From contig CAUDNY010000007.1 in the NCBI GenBank assembly GCA_958450865.1, forward strand, positions 70,673 through 134,672: DNA of 64,000 bases. The letters run 5' to 3'. Shown one piece after another: positions 52,328-61,750 of this stretch. Positions within the stretch are counted from its first letter, which is position 1. Each line of letters begins with the position of its first letter. Origin of the DNA: an uncultured Collinsella sp. (lineage in GTDB: Bacteria; Actinomycetota; Coriobacteriia; Coriobacteriales; Coriobacteriaceae). The notes beneath the pieces are model-generated. The model did not search any database. It had not been told where the DNA came from and saw only the letters and a program-made list of their open reading frames with translations. Position numbers and translations under genes: made by a program.

Positions 52328-52380
52328 TTGCGTAACTGTACATAGTGTATATATACTGTGCTTACCGGTTATATACACGT
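52328..52380 (+). promoter_or_regulatory. Promoter and operator of the GntR-ABC operon
   Basis: TTGCGT (52328-52333) and TATACT (52352-52357) are spaced by 18 bases. The -10 region is embedded in the near-palindrome AGTGTATATATACT, and a second symmetric site TACACGTGTA follows at about 52375-52384. YtrA-type repressors bind such AT-rich palindromes in their own promoters, so autoregulation is likely. Confidence 0.6.
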
Positions 52381-52405
52381 GTAGCCCAACAGCTAAGGAG
52401 CCGCT

Positions 52406-52786
52406 GTGGACATCATCCTATCCAATTCGAGCGACAAGCCCATCTACGAGCAAATAGCCTCGCAAGTCAAAGCTCAGATCCTTTCGGGCGCGCTCGCTGC
52501 GGGAGCCAAACTCCCCAGCATCCGTGCACTCGCGAGCGATCTTGGCGTGAGTGTCATCACCACCAAGCGCGCCTACGCCGACCTGGAGCAACTCGGCTTT
52601 ATCTGCACCGTGCAGGGCAAGGGCTGTTTTGTCGCCGAGGGCAACCAAGAACTCTTGCGCGAAAACCAGCTCTGCCATATCGAAGAGCTGCTTGCGAAAG
52701 CGGCGAGCCAAGCCGAAGCCTTGGGCGTCACGCGCGACAAGCTGCACGAGATGCTCGACCTCGTAGCCCCCGAAACCATGCAGTAG
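52406..52786 (+). CDS. YtrA-subfamily GntR regulator
   Basis: 126 residues: a winged helix-turn-helix (PIYEQIASQVKAQILSGAL, then LPSIRALASDLGVSVITTKR) and a short helical tail, with no large effector domain, which defines the YtrA group. GTG 52406 has AAGGAG six bases upstream. It is followed after 23 bp by the ATPase and then the permease gene, the usual ytr-like order. YtrA proteins commonly repress ABC exporters that answer cell-envelope antibiotics. Confidence 0.93.
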   Translation: MDIILSNSSDKPIYEQIASQVKAQILSGALAAGAKLPSIRALASDLGVSVITTKRAYADLEQLGFICTVQGKGCFVAEGNQELLRENQLCHIEELLAKAASQAEALGVTRDKLHEMLDLVAPETMQ

Positions 52787-52809
52787 CCATCTGCAAGAAA
52801 GGCTATACC

Positions 52810-53691
52810 ATGCAAAAGTTGCTAGAACTTAAAGGTGTATCGCGCCGCGTGAGCGACCGCTTTTCACTGCGCGACGTCACGCTTGCCGTGGAGCCCGGCC
52901 AGATCGTTGGCTTTGTGGGCGCAAATGGCGCCGGCAAGACGACGACCATTCGCGCCGCGCTTGGGCTTATAAAGCCCGATGCCGGCGAGGTGCATCTGCT
53001 TGGACAGCGCTGCGACGCCAACGCGCCCGACGAGACGCAGCGCCACCTGCGCTCCCGCATCGGGCTTGTCCTGGACACGTGTCCCTTCCCCTCCACGCTC
53101 AAGGTGTGCCAGGTCGAGAAGCTCGTAGGCCCGGCATACCCCACGTGGAGCTGCGAAACGTTCGCCGGATTCATCGACCGATTTGGCCTCGACCCAAAGA
53201 CAAAGGTCAAGGACCTCTCCCGCGGCATGGGCATGAAGCTGCAGCTCGCCTGTGCGCTCAGCCACAATGCCAAGCTGCTCGTTTTGGACGAAGCCACCGC
53301 GGGCCTCGATCCCATGGCGCGCGAGGAACTGCTCGACGAGTTGCTTGCCTTTGTCGCCGACGGCCAGCACAGCGTGCTGCTCTCGAGCCACATTACGTCC
53401 GACCTCGATCGCGCCGCCGACCGCGTCATCTGCATCGATAACGGCTCGATTGTGTTTGACCTGCCGCGCGAGGACATTACCGACCGAGCCGGCATCGCCC
53501 ACTGCACCCAAGCACAGGCCGCAGAGCTTATGGCTTGCGTCGAAGGTGCCCGCGCCGCCCACCACGCCTATAGCGTGGACGTGCTCGTACCCAACCGTCG
53601 CGAGGCGCTCGAGGCCTTCCCCGAGATTCCCTGCGACCGGGCAACCATTGATGACTATCTTCGCCTCATACTGAAAGGGGCTTCGAAATGA
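52810..53691 (+). CDS. ABC exporter ATP-binding protein
   Basis: 293 residues. Walker A GANGAGKTT, signature LSRGMGMKLQLA (variant of LSGGQ), Walker B LLVLDEATAGLDP and the H-loop SSHI are present. This form is typical of ATPases of ABC-2 exporters (YtrB/BcrA type). The last ~80 residues form a helical dimerisation region. The upstream open frame is not translated. It overlaps the permease gene by four bases (ATGA), implying coupled translation. Confidence 0.94.
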   Translation: MQKLLELKGVSRRVSDRFSLRDVTLAVEPGQIVGFVGANGAGKTTTIRAALGLIKPDAGEVHLLGQRCDANAPDETQRHLRSRIGLVLDTCPFPSTLKVCQVEKLVGPAYPTWSCETFAGFIDRFGLDPKTKVKDLSRGMGMKLQLACALSHNAKLLVLDEATAGLDPMAREELLDELLAFVADGQHSVLLSSHITSDLDRAADRVICIDNGSIVFDLPREDITDRAGIAHCTQAQAAELMACVEGARAAHHAYSVDVLVPNRREALEAFPEIPCDRATIDDYLRLILKGASK

Positions 53692-54386
53692 AACGCGCCT
53701 TTATGTCTGAGCTCGCCATCGTCCGCACGCTTGTCCCGAGCATCGCGGGCGTCGGCCTGTTCATCTTCGTCGTACTGACCCTCGCCAACGCATCGGATGG
53801 CGATGCCAGTATGAGCGCCGGCGCCTGCGCGGTCAGTGCCATGTCGCCCATCGTGGTCATGAACTCGCTGGCCGGCTACGACAATCAAAACGGATGGGAG
53901 CGCTATCGGGCAACGCTGCCCCTCTCGCGCAAAGACATCATCTGCGCACGTTACCTCTGCATTGTTGCCTTCTCGGCCATCATGGCGTGTGCGACCGTGC
54001 TTTTGAGCACCATCACTCTTCCGTTCTTCGATCACACGGGCATGCCCTCGACGGGACAGATCGTCTTTGAGACCACAATAGCCTCCGCCGCATCGATGCT
54101 CATCTCCCTCATGATGGTGTTTCTGGCACAGCCGCTGTTCTTTCGATTTGGACACATGGAGGCGCTGCGCCTTTCCGTCGGCCTGTTTGCCCTGCTCGGA
54201 TGCCTTGCCATGGCCACGCTGAGCTCCTCCAACCCCATCAGCAACTGGCTCATGTCGATTGCTGGGGCGAATCCCAATCCTGCCGTCCTCGGCTGCCTGT
54301 GCGCAGGAATTGCCGTACTGGCCCTCGCGCTATGTGCAATCAGCTGCACCGTCAGCACCAAGGTCTATCGAGCACGCGATTTGTAG
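53688..54386 (+). CDS. ABC-2-type permease
   Basis: 232 residues with about six hydrophobic segments; the cytoplasmic loop YDNQNGWERYRATLPLSRKDII is typical of ABC-2 permeases (it contains the coupling-helix-like region). It forms the transporter with the preceding ATPase. Substrate unknown; the YtrA regulator suggests antimicrobial peptide or lipid II-antibiotic responses. No clear terminator is visible in the 95-base gap to the convergent CLC-type gene. Confidence 0.9.
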   Translation: MKRAFMSELAIVRTLVPSIAGVGLFIFVVLTLANASDGDASMSAGACAVSAMSPIVVMNSLAGYDNQNGWERYRATLPLSRKDIICARYLCIVAFSAIMACATVLLSTITLPFFDHTGMPSTGQIVFETTIASAASMLISLMMVFLAQPLFFRFGHMEALRLSVGLFALLGCLAMATLSSSNPISNWLMSIAGANPNPAVLGCLCAGIAVLALALCAISCTVSTKVYRARDL

Positions 54387-54481
54387 CCACACGAAACTTG
54401 ACCCACGTAGGCCACAATCGGTCGCAATCGCCCATCCGCAAATCCATGACAAACGGCATGTCCCCGGCGTGCGCCACCGTA

Positions 54482-55780
54482 CTACTTGCGCAGCGGCTTG
54501 GGCAGCGGAATGCCGGCGGCGATGGCTGCAGCGATAATCATGCAGACAATGCCCTTGAGCGGGAAACACATGAGCAGCAGGCCCACGACCATGACCGGCT
54601 GGCGCATAACGGCACCCATCGTCGATGCCGTGCAGACGGCGACACAAAAGACCGGATCGGCGCCAGTGAGGATGGCAAGGCCATAGCCCAGGCTCACACC
54701 CGAGAAGATAACCGGGAAGAAGTGGCCGCCACGCCAGCCCATATTGATGAGGGCGGGGGTCAGCATGGCCTTAACAAGACCGGTCGCGATGAGCACACCG
54801 GCGGGGATGGTAAGATAGGTTTCCATAAGCACATCGGCCTGGGTCTCGCCGGCAAACATGGTGTAGGGCAGGACCGTGCCACAGATGGCGAGCGCCAGGC
54901 CGGCCAGCATGGCCTTGACGACCGGGCGCTCCCCTATTGCATGGGACAGTGCCTCGCTTGCATGCTCAGAGACAAAGTACAGCCAACCGCATACGGTGCC
55001 GACCAACGCCAGCGGAATGAGCCAGACAAGTTCCAGGTTACCCACCTGGGCGGCCTCGAACCTGGGCATGCCCATGCCGCCGCCCATAAGCTGGCCGAGC
55101 AGCAGATAGGTGCCCAGACCGCCGGCAATCGCGATGCCGTAGACCACGGTCTTTTGCGCCTTGGGCAGCTTGATGGTGATCTCATCGGACGCGGAGTCCT
55201 CGCCAGCGCCCTGGCCGTCGGCGCTACCGGCGAGCGGCGCCACAAAGCCAAACACGGGCGCGGTAAAGAGCGCCGTCAGGGCAGCCTGGGTGCCCAGCAG
55301 CGTGAGCTCCCTAAACTCGGCGCCAAAGCGACGCATGCGGTCGCCGACCCAGCTGCACAGACCCGCGATAACTCCGGTCAGGCCGGCCTCCGGTCCAATA
55401 CTTCCGCCAAACAGCAGCGGCAGCAATGCCGCAAGCGAAAGCTTGCCGAGGTTGTCGTACGGATAGCGACCGTCTTGTTTAACCTTGGCCATCACCTGGT
55501 TGAGGTCATCGGTCTTGGTGCCCGTAATCTTTTCGTACAGACCGATCAGCAGGCCGCCCAGCAAGCAGACAAAAAACGGATACGGCAAAAAACCGAACGG
55601 GCCGCTCGCGAGCTCAGGCGAAGCGACGCCCAGCGCGTGCGGAATCTCGGTCCATAGATAGTCGACACCGTGCTCCATCGCAAAAAAGAACAGCCAGACC
55701 GCGGCGCCTGCGAACGCACCGGTCACGGCAACGCTAACTAAAAACAGCGCACGGTTTTTGGGTTTTGCAAGACTATCCAT
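54482..55780 (-). CDS. CLC-type chloride channel/transporter
   Basis: 432 residues with about eleven hydrophobic helices. GGSIGPEAGLTG corresponds to the CLC GREGP region, and WRGGHFFP corresponds to GxFxP. The position of the external gating glutamate (the E of GREGP) reads Ile in this alignment, so coupling may differ from E. coli ClC; a Glu follows the Pro. An acidic hydrophilic insert DGQGAGEDSASDE (~residues 190-202) is unusual. Function as channel or antiporter cannot be decided. No operon partner. Confidence 0.85.
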   Translation of the reverse strand: MDSLAKPKNRALFLVSVAVTGAFAGAAVWLFFFAMEHGVDYLWTEIPHALGVASPELASGPFGFLPYPFFVCLLGGLLIGLYEKITGTKTDDLNQVMAKVKQDGRYPYDNLGKLSLAALLPLLFGGSIGPEAGLTGVIAGLCSWVGDRMRRFGAEFRELTLLGTQAALTALFTAPVFGFVAPLAGSADGQGAGEDSASDEITIKLPKAQKTVVYGIAIAGGLGTYLLLGQLMGGGMGMPRFEAAQVGNLELVWLIPLALVGTVCGWLYFVSEHASEALSHAIGERPVVKAMLAGLALAICGTVLPYTMFAGETQADVLMETYLTIPAGVLIATGLVKAMLTPALINMGWRGGHFFPVIFSGVSLGYGLAILTGADPVFCVAVCTASTMGAVMRQPVMVVGLLLMCFPLKGIVCMIIAAAIAAGIPLPKPLRK

Positions 55781-55905
55781 CGGGACCTCCCGTGGTCAAA
55801 TTCGGCAAAGATACGTTTTATTGTAGAGCGAGCGTTACCCGAACGAGCCAACCGTCTGCACCGCAAACGGCACCATTGGGAGTCATAGTGGGGCAGGCTC
55901 AAGAC

Positions 55906-56439
55906 TTATCCGTTGATAATCGAGGCAATCTCGCGCAAATCGTCGGCAAAGTAGATGCCGTGCTGGCGCCTCGGGCTCGAAAGCCCTTTATCAATCATGT
56001 GCTCGAGCAACGCCTTAAGATCGTTGTAGTAGCCCCCAAGGTTGTACAGAATGCACGGCGCATCGAGATGCCCCAACGACACGGCGGACATGACCTCGGC
56101 AATCTCCTCGAGCGTACCCGTCCCACCGGGAAAGGCGATGAACGCGTCACCGAGCTCAATCATCTTGGCCTTGCGTTCGGCCATGTCACTCGTCACGATG
56201 AGGTCGTCGATACCGTCATGTTGAAACTCGGCCTCGATAAAAAAGCTCGGTTCAACACCCGTCACGTGTCCACCCGCCTCGAGTACGCTATCGGCGAGCG
56301 CACCCATCAGACCCGACTTGGACCCGCCGTATACCAACGCGTGTCCGTTAGCGCCAATCCAGTCGCCCAGCTCCTGCACCGCGGGCAGAAACGCCGGGTC
56401 ATTGCCGACGCTGGCACCCAGGTATACCGTGATATTCAT
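55906..56439 (-). CDS. LOG-family phosphoribohydrolase
   Basis: 177 residues of the lysine-decarboxylase-like LOG family. GGSKSGLMGALAD and the signature PGGTGTLEE with an upstream E(R)K pair are present. LOG proteins hydrolyse nucleoside 5'-monophosphates to base and ribose 5-phosphate (cytokinin-activating enzymes in plants). In bacteria the physiological substrate is usually AMP-like. The K+ channel gene lies 5' in the same direction after 36 bp. Confidence 0.92.
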   Translation of the reverse strand: MNITVYLGASVGNDPAFLPAVQELGDWIGANGHALVYGGSKSGLMGALADSVLEAGGHVTGVEPSFFIEAEFQHDGIDDLIVTSDMAERKAKMIELGDAFIAFPGGTGTLEEIAEVMSAVSLGHLDAPCILYNLGGYYNDLKALLEHMIDKGLSSPRRQHGIYFADDLREIASIING

Positions 56440-56475
56440 ATTCAGTCCCCCTCGTCGTGACGCGCGGCGCCCGTT

Positions 56476-56901
56476 CTAGCGTTGGCGTCGGCGATATTCG
56501 CGCACACGGCGCGATAGGTCGGCAAGCTCGTCACGATCGAGCTCTTCCAAATGCTCCAGATCATCCATAAAGCGCGCCATGGTGTCCTTTTGGCGCATCT
56601 TGATGAGCGTGTTGCAGTAGTTCACCGCCACGCCCGTGAGCATGGCGATGTAGAAGATGCTGATGACGCTCAAAACGACGGTGATAGCGCGGGCAACCGG
56701 CGTCTCGGCCGGGATATCACCGAAGCCGATCGTCGATACGGTCTCAAAGCTAAACCAGAGGCCGTCGCCAAACGTAAGGGTCGTGGGCTCGGACAGCCAG
56801 ACGGCCGTCGAGCACAGCAGATAGAAGACGAGAAACAGGCCCGTGATGCGCGCAAAGCCAGCCTGGCGCAACACGTCGGCAAGCGTCCTCAACTTGTTCA
56901 T
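56476..56901 (-). CDS. Two-helix potassium channel protein
   Basis: 141 residues: two hydrophobic helices (ITGLFLVFYLLCSTAVWL; AITVVLSVISIFYIAMLTG) flank the pore loop FETVSTIGFGD, with the TIGFGD selectivity filter of K+ channels. The C terminus is a charged helix (DDLEHLEELDRDELADLSRRV), likely a coiled coil, with no RCK/TrkA-N domain. ATG 56901 has AAGGGG five bases upstream. As in KcsA-like channels a homotetramer is expected. Confidence 0.9.
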   Translation of the reverse strand: MNKLRTLADVLRQAGFARITGLFLVFYLLCSTAVWLSEPTTLTFGDGLWFSFETVSTIGFGDIPAETPVARAITVVLSVISIFYIAMLTGVAVNYCNTLIKMRQKDTMARFMDDLEHLEELDRDELADLSRRVREYRRRQR

Positions 56902-56973
56902 CGCGACCCCTTTTCCCAGACGCCCAATCACATTCGCTCGGTATTGTCCCACGCCTCCCCCGCAAACGGAACT

Positions 56974-57027
56974 AGTCATTGGGGACGTTCTTAAACGACT
57001 AGTCAGTTAAGAACGTCCCCAATGACT
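56974..57027. repeat. GTCGTTGGGGACG-family palindrome, copy 2
   Basis: Twenty-one-base perfect arms (56974-56994 with 57007-57027) read AGTCATTGGGGACGTTCTTAA. It lies 73 bases 5' of the K+ channel gene start and about 88 bases before the hybrid kinase. Confidence 0.85.
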
Positions 57028-57114
57028 ACCTAACCGTTTAGCGGTGCGGCGGCTGAATGGGCAGGCTGAGCTGGTATCCTTATGCGAAACTGTCTCAACT
57101 CGATAGGATTTCAT

Positions 57115-59919
57115 GTGAAACCTTCCGCCGTCCTTCGCTTGGCTCTATATCGCACCCTGGCCGTCGCGCTTGCCGCGCTCGCCATACTGAGCGCCGTCAT
57201 GCCCGCCCCCGCCTTTGCCGCCGACTCCGACCAGCAGGTCAAGACGGTCCGCGTTGGCTGGCTCGTCAACAACAAAGGCTTCCAGGAAGGCATGCCGGGC
57301 GAGCGACTCTCGGGGTGGGGCTACGAGTACCTCCAGACCCTCTCGTATTACACAAAGGGCTGGCAATACGAATACGTTAGCGGCACCTTCTCCGAGCTTA
57401 TGGACATGCTCGAAGCAGGCGAAATCGACCTCATGCCCAACATCTCGTATTCGGCAGAACGCGAGCAAAAGCTGCTCTTTTCCTCGAACCCCGAGGGCAC
57501 CGAGCGCTACTACATCTACGCCAGGCCCGACCGCGACGATCTGGCCAAGGGTGACCCCCAGGCGCTCCAAGGCCTCACCATCGGCTGCAACTCTGGCGTT
57601 ATGCAAACTATCGTCGGCCAGCAGTGGCTCGCCGACGAAGGCGTCACCTGCACCTATAAAGAAATCGACACCGGCAGCGCCCTCTTTGAGGCGCTTGCAG
57701 ACGGCGAGGTCGACGCCGTCATCATGAACGATACCATTTCGTCGCCCGATGCGTCACCCATGTTCTACGTAGGCTCGAGCGACTACTATTTTGCCGTTCC
57801 CAAAAGCCGCCCCGATCTGATGAACGACATCAACGCCGCCATGACGACCATCGCCCGCGATAACCCGCGCTATAACGAGGAAGTCAAATCGAGTTACTCG
57901 ACCCAAAACAGTGGCTCGTCATCGCTCACCGGCCCCGAGACCACCTGGCTCAAAGCAAACGGCAATACCATCACGCTCGGCTATCTTAAAAACCAACTTC
58001 CCTACTGCACGCAAAATGACGACGGCGAGATGGAAGGATCGCTCGCCTCGCTTGCAACGACGTTGCACGACAAGTTTGGTATTACGGTCAAAACAATCGC
58101 ACTCTCGAACAACAGGCAAATGATCAAAGCCCTTTCCAACGGAACCATCGATGTCGCCCTGCCATTGTTTCGCGACTACTGGCTCGCCGAGCAGACAGGA
58201 GTCATCCAGTCAAACTCGATGGGAACGGTTTCGCTGACCGCCATTCACAGTGGCAAAAACCTGAACAGCGACCTTAAGAACATCGCTTGTACAAAGAGCA
58301 CAATCGTTAACCGTTTTGAGCTCGAAAGTCTCTTCCCGAACGCAACAGTAACCGAGTACTCGAATGACGGCGAGGTGCTCAAAGCCCTCAATGAGGGAAA
58401 GGCACGTTGCATCATTGTCCCCAGCACGCGCCTGGAAACTCTCCGCGACACCTACGACATCGAGGATTTCGAAACACAGGAACTCACCAACACGGCGCAG
58501 CTATCGTGTTTAATTTCGCGCGGCAAGCCCGAGCTGCTGGGAATCATCAATAAGGGCATCGTCAATGCAGGTGAATCGCTCTCTGCAAACAGCTATTTCC
58601 CCACATCGTACTCGGCGCAAGAATCGGACACGTTCCAGTTTTTCTATCGTAACCGCACCGCCATTGCGACTGTTATCATCTGCATCTTGCTCACCAGCAT
58701 CGCCATCCTTGTCTGGTCGCTTTACCGCGCACAGGAGGAACGGCAGAAAGCTGATGCCGCCAACGCCGCCAAAACCGCTTTCCTCACGCGCATGAGCCAC
58801 GACATCCGCACGCCGCTCAACGGCATCCTAGGCCTTATCGAAATTGAGGAATTGAGAGAAGGCGACATGCAGGTCGCCCGCGAAAGCCGCGCCAAGGCGC
58901 GCGTTGCCGCCAATCACCTGCTGTCACTGATTAACGACATCCTCGAGATGGGCAGGATCGAGGAGTGCAAAGTGACGCTCGAGCACGAATCATTCAACCT
59001 TAAAGAGCTGTGCGACAATGCGCTCGTACTGTGCAAGCTCCGCGCATCGGACCGCGGCATAACCATGCTCGACACCAGCGAGCCCTACGCTGTCGACCAA
59101 TATATGATCGGCAGCCCCACCCATATTCGGCAGATCCTTGTCAACCTGCTCGACAACAGCATCAAGTACAACAAGCACGGAGGCACCGTCACGTTCTCAT
59201 CGACCATCAAACCGGTCGACGACGAGCACGCCGTGTTTTGCTTTAGCGTCTCGGATACCGGCATTGGTATGACGCCCGAGTTTTTGACGCACATTTACGA
59301 GCCGTTTGCCCAGGAAGGCGACGATGCGCGCAGCAAGTTCCAAGGAACCGGCATTGGCATGTCTATCGTCAAATCGCTCATCGATATGATGGGCGGCACG
59401 ATTGAGATTTCGAGTGAGGTTGGCGCGGGAAGCACGTTCAACGTCCAGATACCGCTCGATATCGACAAGAACCCTCAGGCAAAAGAACGTGCGTCCAAGC
59501 AGACATACAGTTGCTCGCTTGCCGGCATGAACGTCCTTTTGGCAGAAGACAACGAGCTCAATGCCGAAATTGCCCAGGCTCTACTCGAAAGCGAAGGCAT
59601 CGTCGTAACGCGCGCCGCCGACGGCAACAAAGCAGTCGACCTATACGTTAGTCGTCCCGCCGGCAGCTTCGATGCGATCCTGATGGACATCATGATGCCG
59701 GGCATGGATGGCTACGAGGCAACCCGCGCGATTCGTCTGAGCGAAAAGGCCGATGCAGCCGACATCCCCATCATCGCGCTCACTGCCAACGCCTTCAACG
59801 AGGACGCCAAGGCGGCACACGATGCCGGTATGAACGCCCATCTGCCCAAACCGCTCGACTTTAACAAGCTCAAAAACATACTCGCCCGCATCAAGAAATA
59901 CGGATCCGTTTCGCTATAG
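57115..59919 (+). CDS. BvgS-like hybrid sensor histidine kinase
   Basis: About 934 residues. Signal peptide (~1-36, ending PAFAA), two periplasmic solute-binding-3-type domains (~40-270 and ~275-510), a membrane helix (~525-545, TAIATVIICILLTSIAILVW), HisKA with H-box SHDIRTPLNG (His562), HATPase with LLDNSIKYN, DTGIGM and GTGIGMSIVKSLIDMMGG, and a receiver with phospho-acceptor Asp858 in MDIMMPGMDG. No HPt domain or separate response regulator is adjacent, so its partner is elsewhere. GTG 57115 has TAGGA six bases upstream; the ATG at 57082 has no site. Amino acid or similar ligand sensing is inferred from the SBP domains. Confidence 0.93.
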   Translation: MKPSAVLRLALYRTLAVALAALAILSAVMPAPAFAADSDQQVKTVRVGWLVNNKGFQEGMPGERLSGWGYEYLQTLSYYTKGWQYEYVSGTFSELMDMLEAGEIDLMPNISYSAEREQKLLFSSNPEGTERYYIYARPDRDDLAKGDPQALQGLTIGCNSGVMQTIVGQQWLADEGVTCTYKEIDTGSALFEALADGEVDAVIMNDTISSPDASPMFYVGSSDYYFAVPKSRPDLMNDINAAMTTIARDNPRYNEEVKSSYSTQNSGSSSLTGPETTWLKANGNTITLGYLKNQLPYCTQNDDGEMEGSLASLATTLHDKFGITVKTIALSNNRQMIKALSNGTIDVALPLFRDYWLAEQTGVIQSNSMGTVSLTAIHSGKNLNSDLKNIACTKSTIVNRFELESLFPNATVTEYSNDGEVLKALNEGKARCIIVPSTRLETLRDTYDIEDFETQELTNTAQLSCLISRGKPELLGIINKGIVNAGESLSANSYFPTSYSAQESDTFQFFYRNRTAIATVIICILLTSIAILVWSLYRAQEERQKADAANAAKTAFLTRMSHDIRTPLNGILGLIEIEELREGDMQVARESRAKARVAANHLLSLINDILEMGRIEECKVTLEHESFNLKELCDNALVLCKLRASDRGITMLDTSEPYAVDQYMIGSPTHIRQILVNLLDNSIKYNKHGGTVTFSSTIKPVDDEHAVFCFSVSDTGIGMTPEFLTHIYEPFAQEGDDARSKFQGTGIGMSIVKSLIDMMGGTIEISSEVGAGSTFNVQIPLDIDKNPQAKERASKQTYSCSLAGMNVLLAEDNELNAEIAQALLESEGIVVTRAADGNKAVDLYVSRPAGSFDAILMDIMMPGMDGYEATRAIRLSEKADAADIPIIALTANAFNEDAKAAHDAGMNAHLPKPLDFNKLKNILARIKKYGSVSL

Positions 59920-59961
59920 TCTGTGCTCAACCACCATGCACAGCCAGAAAGGAAGCCAACG

Positions 59962-60441
59962 ATGTTTAGGCCCTTACGTCGAAAGAAACGCGCCATCACT
60001 GACGAGGAAGCGCGCGAGTTGCTCGCCACCTGTAAGCGCGGCGTCTTTGCCGTCAACGGCGATGATGGCTACCCCTATGCCATTCCCGTCAACTACTTCT
60101 TTGACGCCGAGCACGACAAGATTTATTTCCATGGCGCCAAGGCCGGCCACAAGGTCGATTCGCTCAGGCGTGACGATAAAGTCTGCTTTACCGTTTACGG
60201 CAACGAGTGGTACAAGGACGGCGACTGGGCTCCTTACGTCATGAGCACTGTGGTCTTTGGCCGTTGCCGCCTGGTAGATGAAGCGCCTGCGTTTATCGAG
60301 GACAAAGTCCGCCAGCTCGCGCTTAAGTACTACCCTTCTGCCGAAGAAGTCGAGGAAGAAATCGCCAAAGACATCAAGGGCGTCCAACTCTACGAGATTT
60401 CAATTGAGCATCTTTGCGGCAAGCAGATTCAGGAAAAGTAG
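59962..60441 (+). CDS. Pyridoxamine 5'-phosphate oxidase-like (NimA-type) flavoprotein
   Basis: 159 residues of the split beta-barrel FMN-binding fold. CKRGVFAVNGDDGYPYAIPVNYFF is the signature of the NimA subgroup, which can reduce 5-nitroimidazoles to amines; most chromosomal members are not proven resistance factors. The C-terminal KGVQLYEISIEHLCGKQ is typical. ATG 59962 has AAAGGA upstream; thirteen upstream codons lack a site. Possible role in flavin- or PLP-linked reduction; drug-related activity is untested. Confidence 0.85.
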   Translation: MFRPLRRKKRAITDEEARELLATCKRGVFAVNGDDGYPYAIPVNYFFDAEHDKIYFHGAKAGHKVDSLRRDDKVCFTVYGNEWYKDGDWAPYVMSTVVFGRCRLVDEAPAFIEDKVRQLALKYYPSAEEVEEEIAKDIKGVQLYEISIEHLCGKQIQEK

Positions 60442-60474
60442 CGAATGCGAAAAACGCGCTCGCTACCCTCTGCG

Positions 60475-60515
60475 CCCCATGCGCCCACGCATTTTGACGG
60501 CGTGGGCGCATGGGG
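60475..60515. repeat. Sixteen-base perfect palindrome
   Basis: CCCCATGCGCCCACGC (60475-60490) and its exact inverse (60500-60515) with a nine-base spacer. No T-run follows, so it is not a classical terminator, though the position between convergent genes would suit one. Confidence 0.7.
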
Positions 60516-60538
60516 CAGCACTCGAATCGAGCGCCCCC

Positions 60539-61750
60539 CTATACCCCAAAAACGTAGCGGTCCAGGCGCTCACACGCCTCCTTTACCCGCGAAAGGGGCA
60601 GTGCCAGATTCACGCGAATGTGGCAGGGCCCGTGGAACGGGCGGCCGTCCTGATACCCCACGCCCACACGAGCGCCCTCGTCGAGCAGCCACTGAATATC
60701 GCGGCCATGCTCGCGGCACCACTCGGTGCAGTCCAGAAACACCATGTAGGTGCCCTGCGGACGCGAATAGGACACGCCCGCAAAATGCTTGTCCACGTAA
60801 TTGCAGAAGTAGTCGACGTTGCCCTCGATGACCTCATTGAGCTCATCAACCCACTCGTAGCCTTGCGGCTGGTAGGCACCGATAAGCGCGTGCATCGAAA
60901 GGACGTTCATCTCGTTGTAGTGGGTCTTGTTGGACACGGCGCACACGCGGTCGCGCAGCGTCTCGTTATAGATGATGTGGTAGCTGCCGACCAGGCCCGC
61001 CAGGTTAAACGTCTTGCTGGGCGCGTAGAGGGCAACCGTGCGCATGTGGGCGTCCTCGCTCACCGACTGCGTCGGGATATGCTTGTGACCCGACAGGATG
61101 ATATCGGACCAAATCTCATCCGAGATCACCACGCAATCGTGCTGACGATAGATGTCCATGGCGCGCTCGATCTCGTCGCGCCCCCATACGCGGCCGCAGG
61201 GATTGTGCGGCGAGCAGAACACCGCGGCATGGATGTGGTTTTGGGCGAGCTTTCGCTCCATGTCCTCAAAGTCCATGCGCCACACGCCCCGATCGTCGAG
61301 CTTAAGCGGGCTGTGGACAATGCGATAGCCCGCGGCTTCGATAGACTTGGTAAAGCCGATGTAGGTGGGACTGTGGACCAGTACCGCATCGCCCGGCTGG
61401 ACATATGCGCGCAGCGTCGACACGACACCGCCCAGCACGCCGTTTTCGTAGCCGATATGCTCCGGCGCCAAGCCCTCAACGCCGTTGCGACGGCTTTGCC
61501 ATTCGATGATGCGGTCGAAGTACTCGTCGCGCGGATCAAAGTAGCCAAACATGGGATGCTGGGCGCGCTGAATGATGTACTCCTGGACCGTGGGCACCGT
61601 GGCAAAGTTCATGTCCGCTACCCACATGGGGATGCGGTCGAAGCCCTCGTCGGGTGCGTTCGGAGCCATGCCGGGAATTTCTCCCCAGGAGTCAACGGCG
61701 ATGGCGTCCATGCCGTGGCGGTCGATAAGCGAGGTAAAGTCGTATTTCAT
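60539..61750 (-). CDS. MalY/PatB-family aminotransferase (cystathionine beta-lyase-like)
   Basis: 403 residues of the fold-type I PLP family. WVADMNFATVPTVQE at the N terminus, CSPHNPCGRVW, SDEIWSDI, and the PLP-lysine APSKTFNLAG are all typical of MalY/PatB. These enzymes cleave cystathionine and other C-S bonds, yielding pyruvate and H2S or homocysteine; MalY also regulates maltose genes. ATG 61750 has GGGAG six bases upstream; a 23-codon extension is rejected. Nearby sulfur genes are not present; the MetE-like gene is far away. Confidence 0.93.
   Translation of the reverse strand: MKYDFTSLIDRHGMDAIAVDSWGEIPGMAPNAPDEGFDRIPMWVADMNFATVPTVQEYIIQRAQHPMFGYFDPRDEYFDRIIEWQSRRNGVEGLAPEHIGYENGVLGGVVSTLRAYVQPGDAVLVHSPTYIGFTKSIEAAGYRIVHSPLKLDDRGVWRMDFEDMERKLAQNHIHAAVFCSPHNPCGRVWGRDEIERAMDIYRQHDCVVISDEIWSDIILSGHKHIPTQSVSEDAHMRTVALYAPSKTFNLAGLVGSYHIIYNETLRDRVCAVSNKTHYNEMNVLSMHALIGAYQPQGYEWVDELNEVIEGNVDYFCNYVDKHFAGVSYSRPQGTYMVFLDCTEWCREHGRDIQWLLDEGARVGVGYQDGRPFHGPCHIRVNLALPLSRVKEACERLDRYVFGV

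Noticed and set aside
59962..60441. Calling the PNPOx-like gene a nitroimidazole resistance gene
   Set aside because: Family resemblance to NimA is real, but most chromosomal homologs are unproven, so only the fold-level call was kept.
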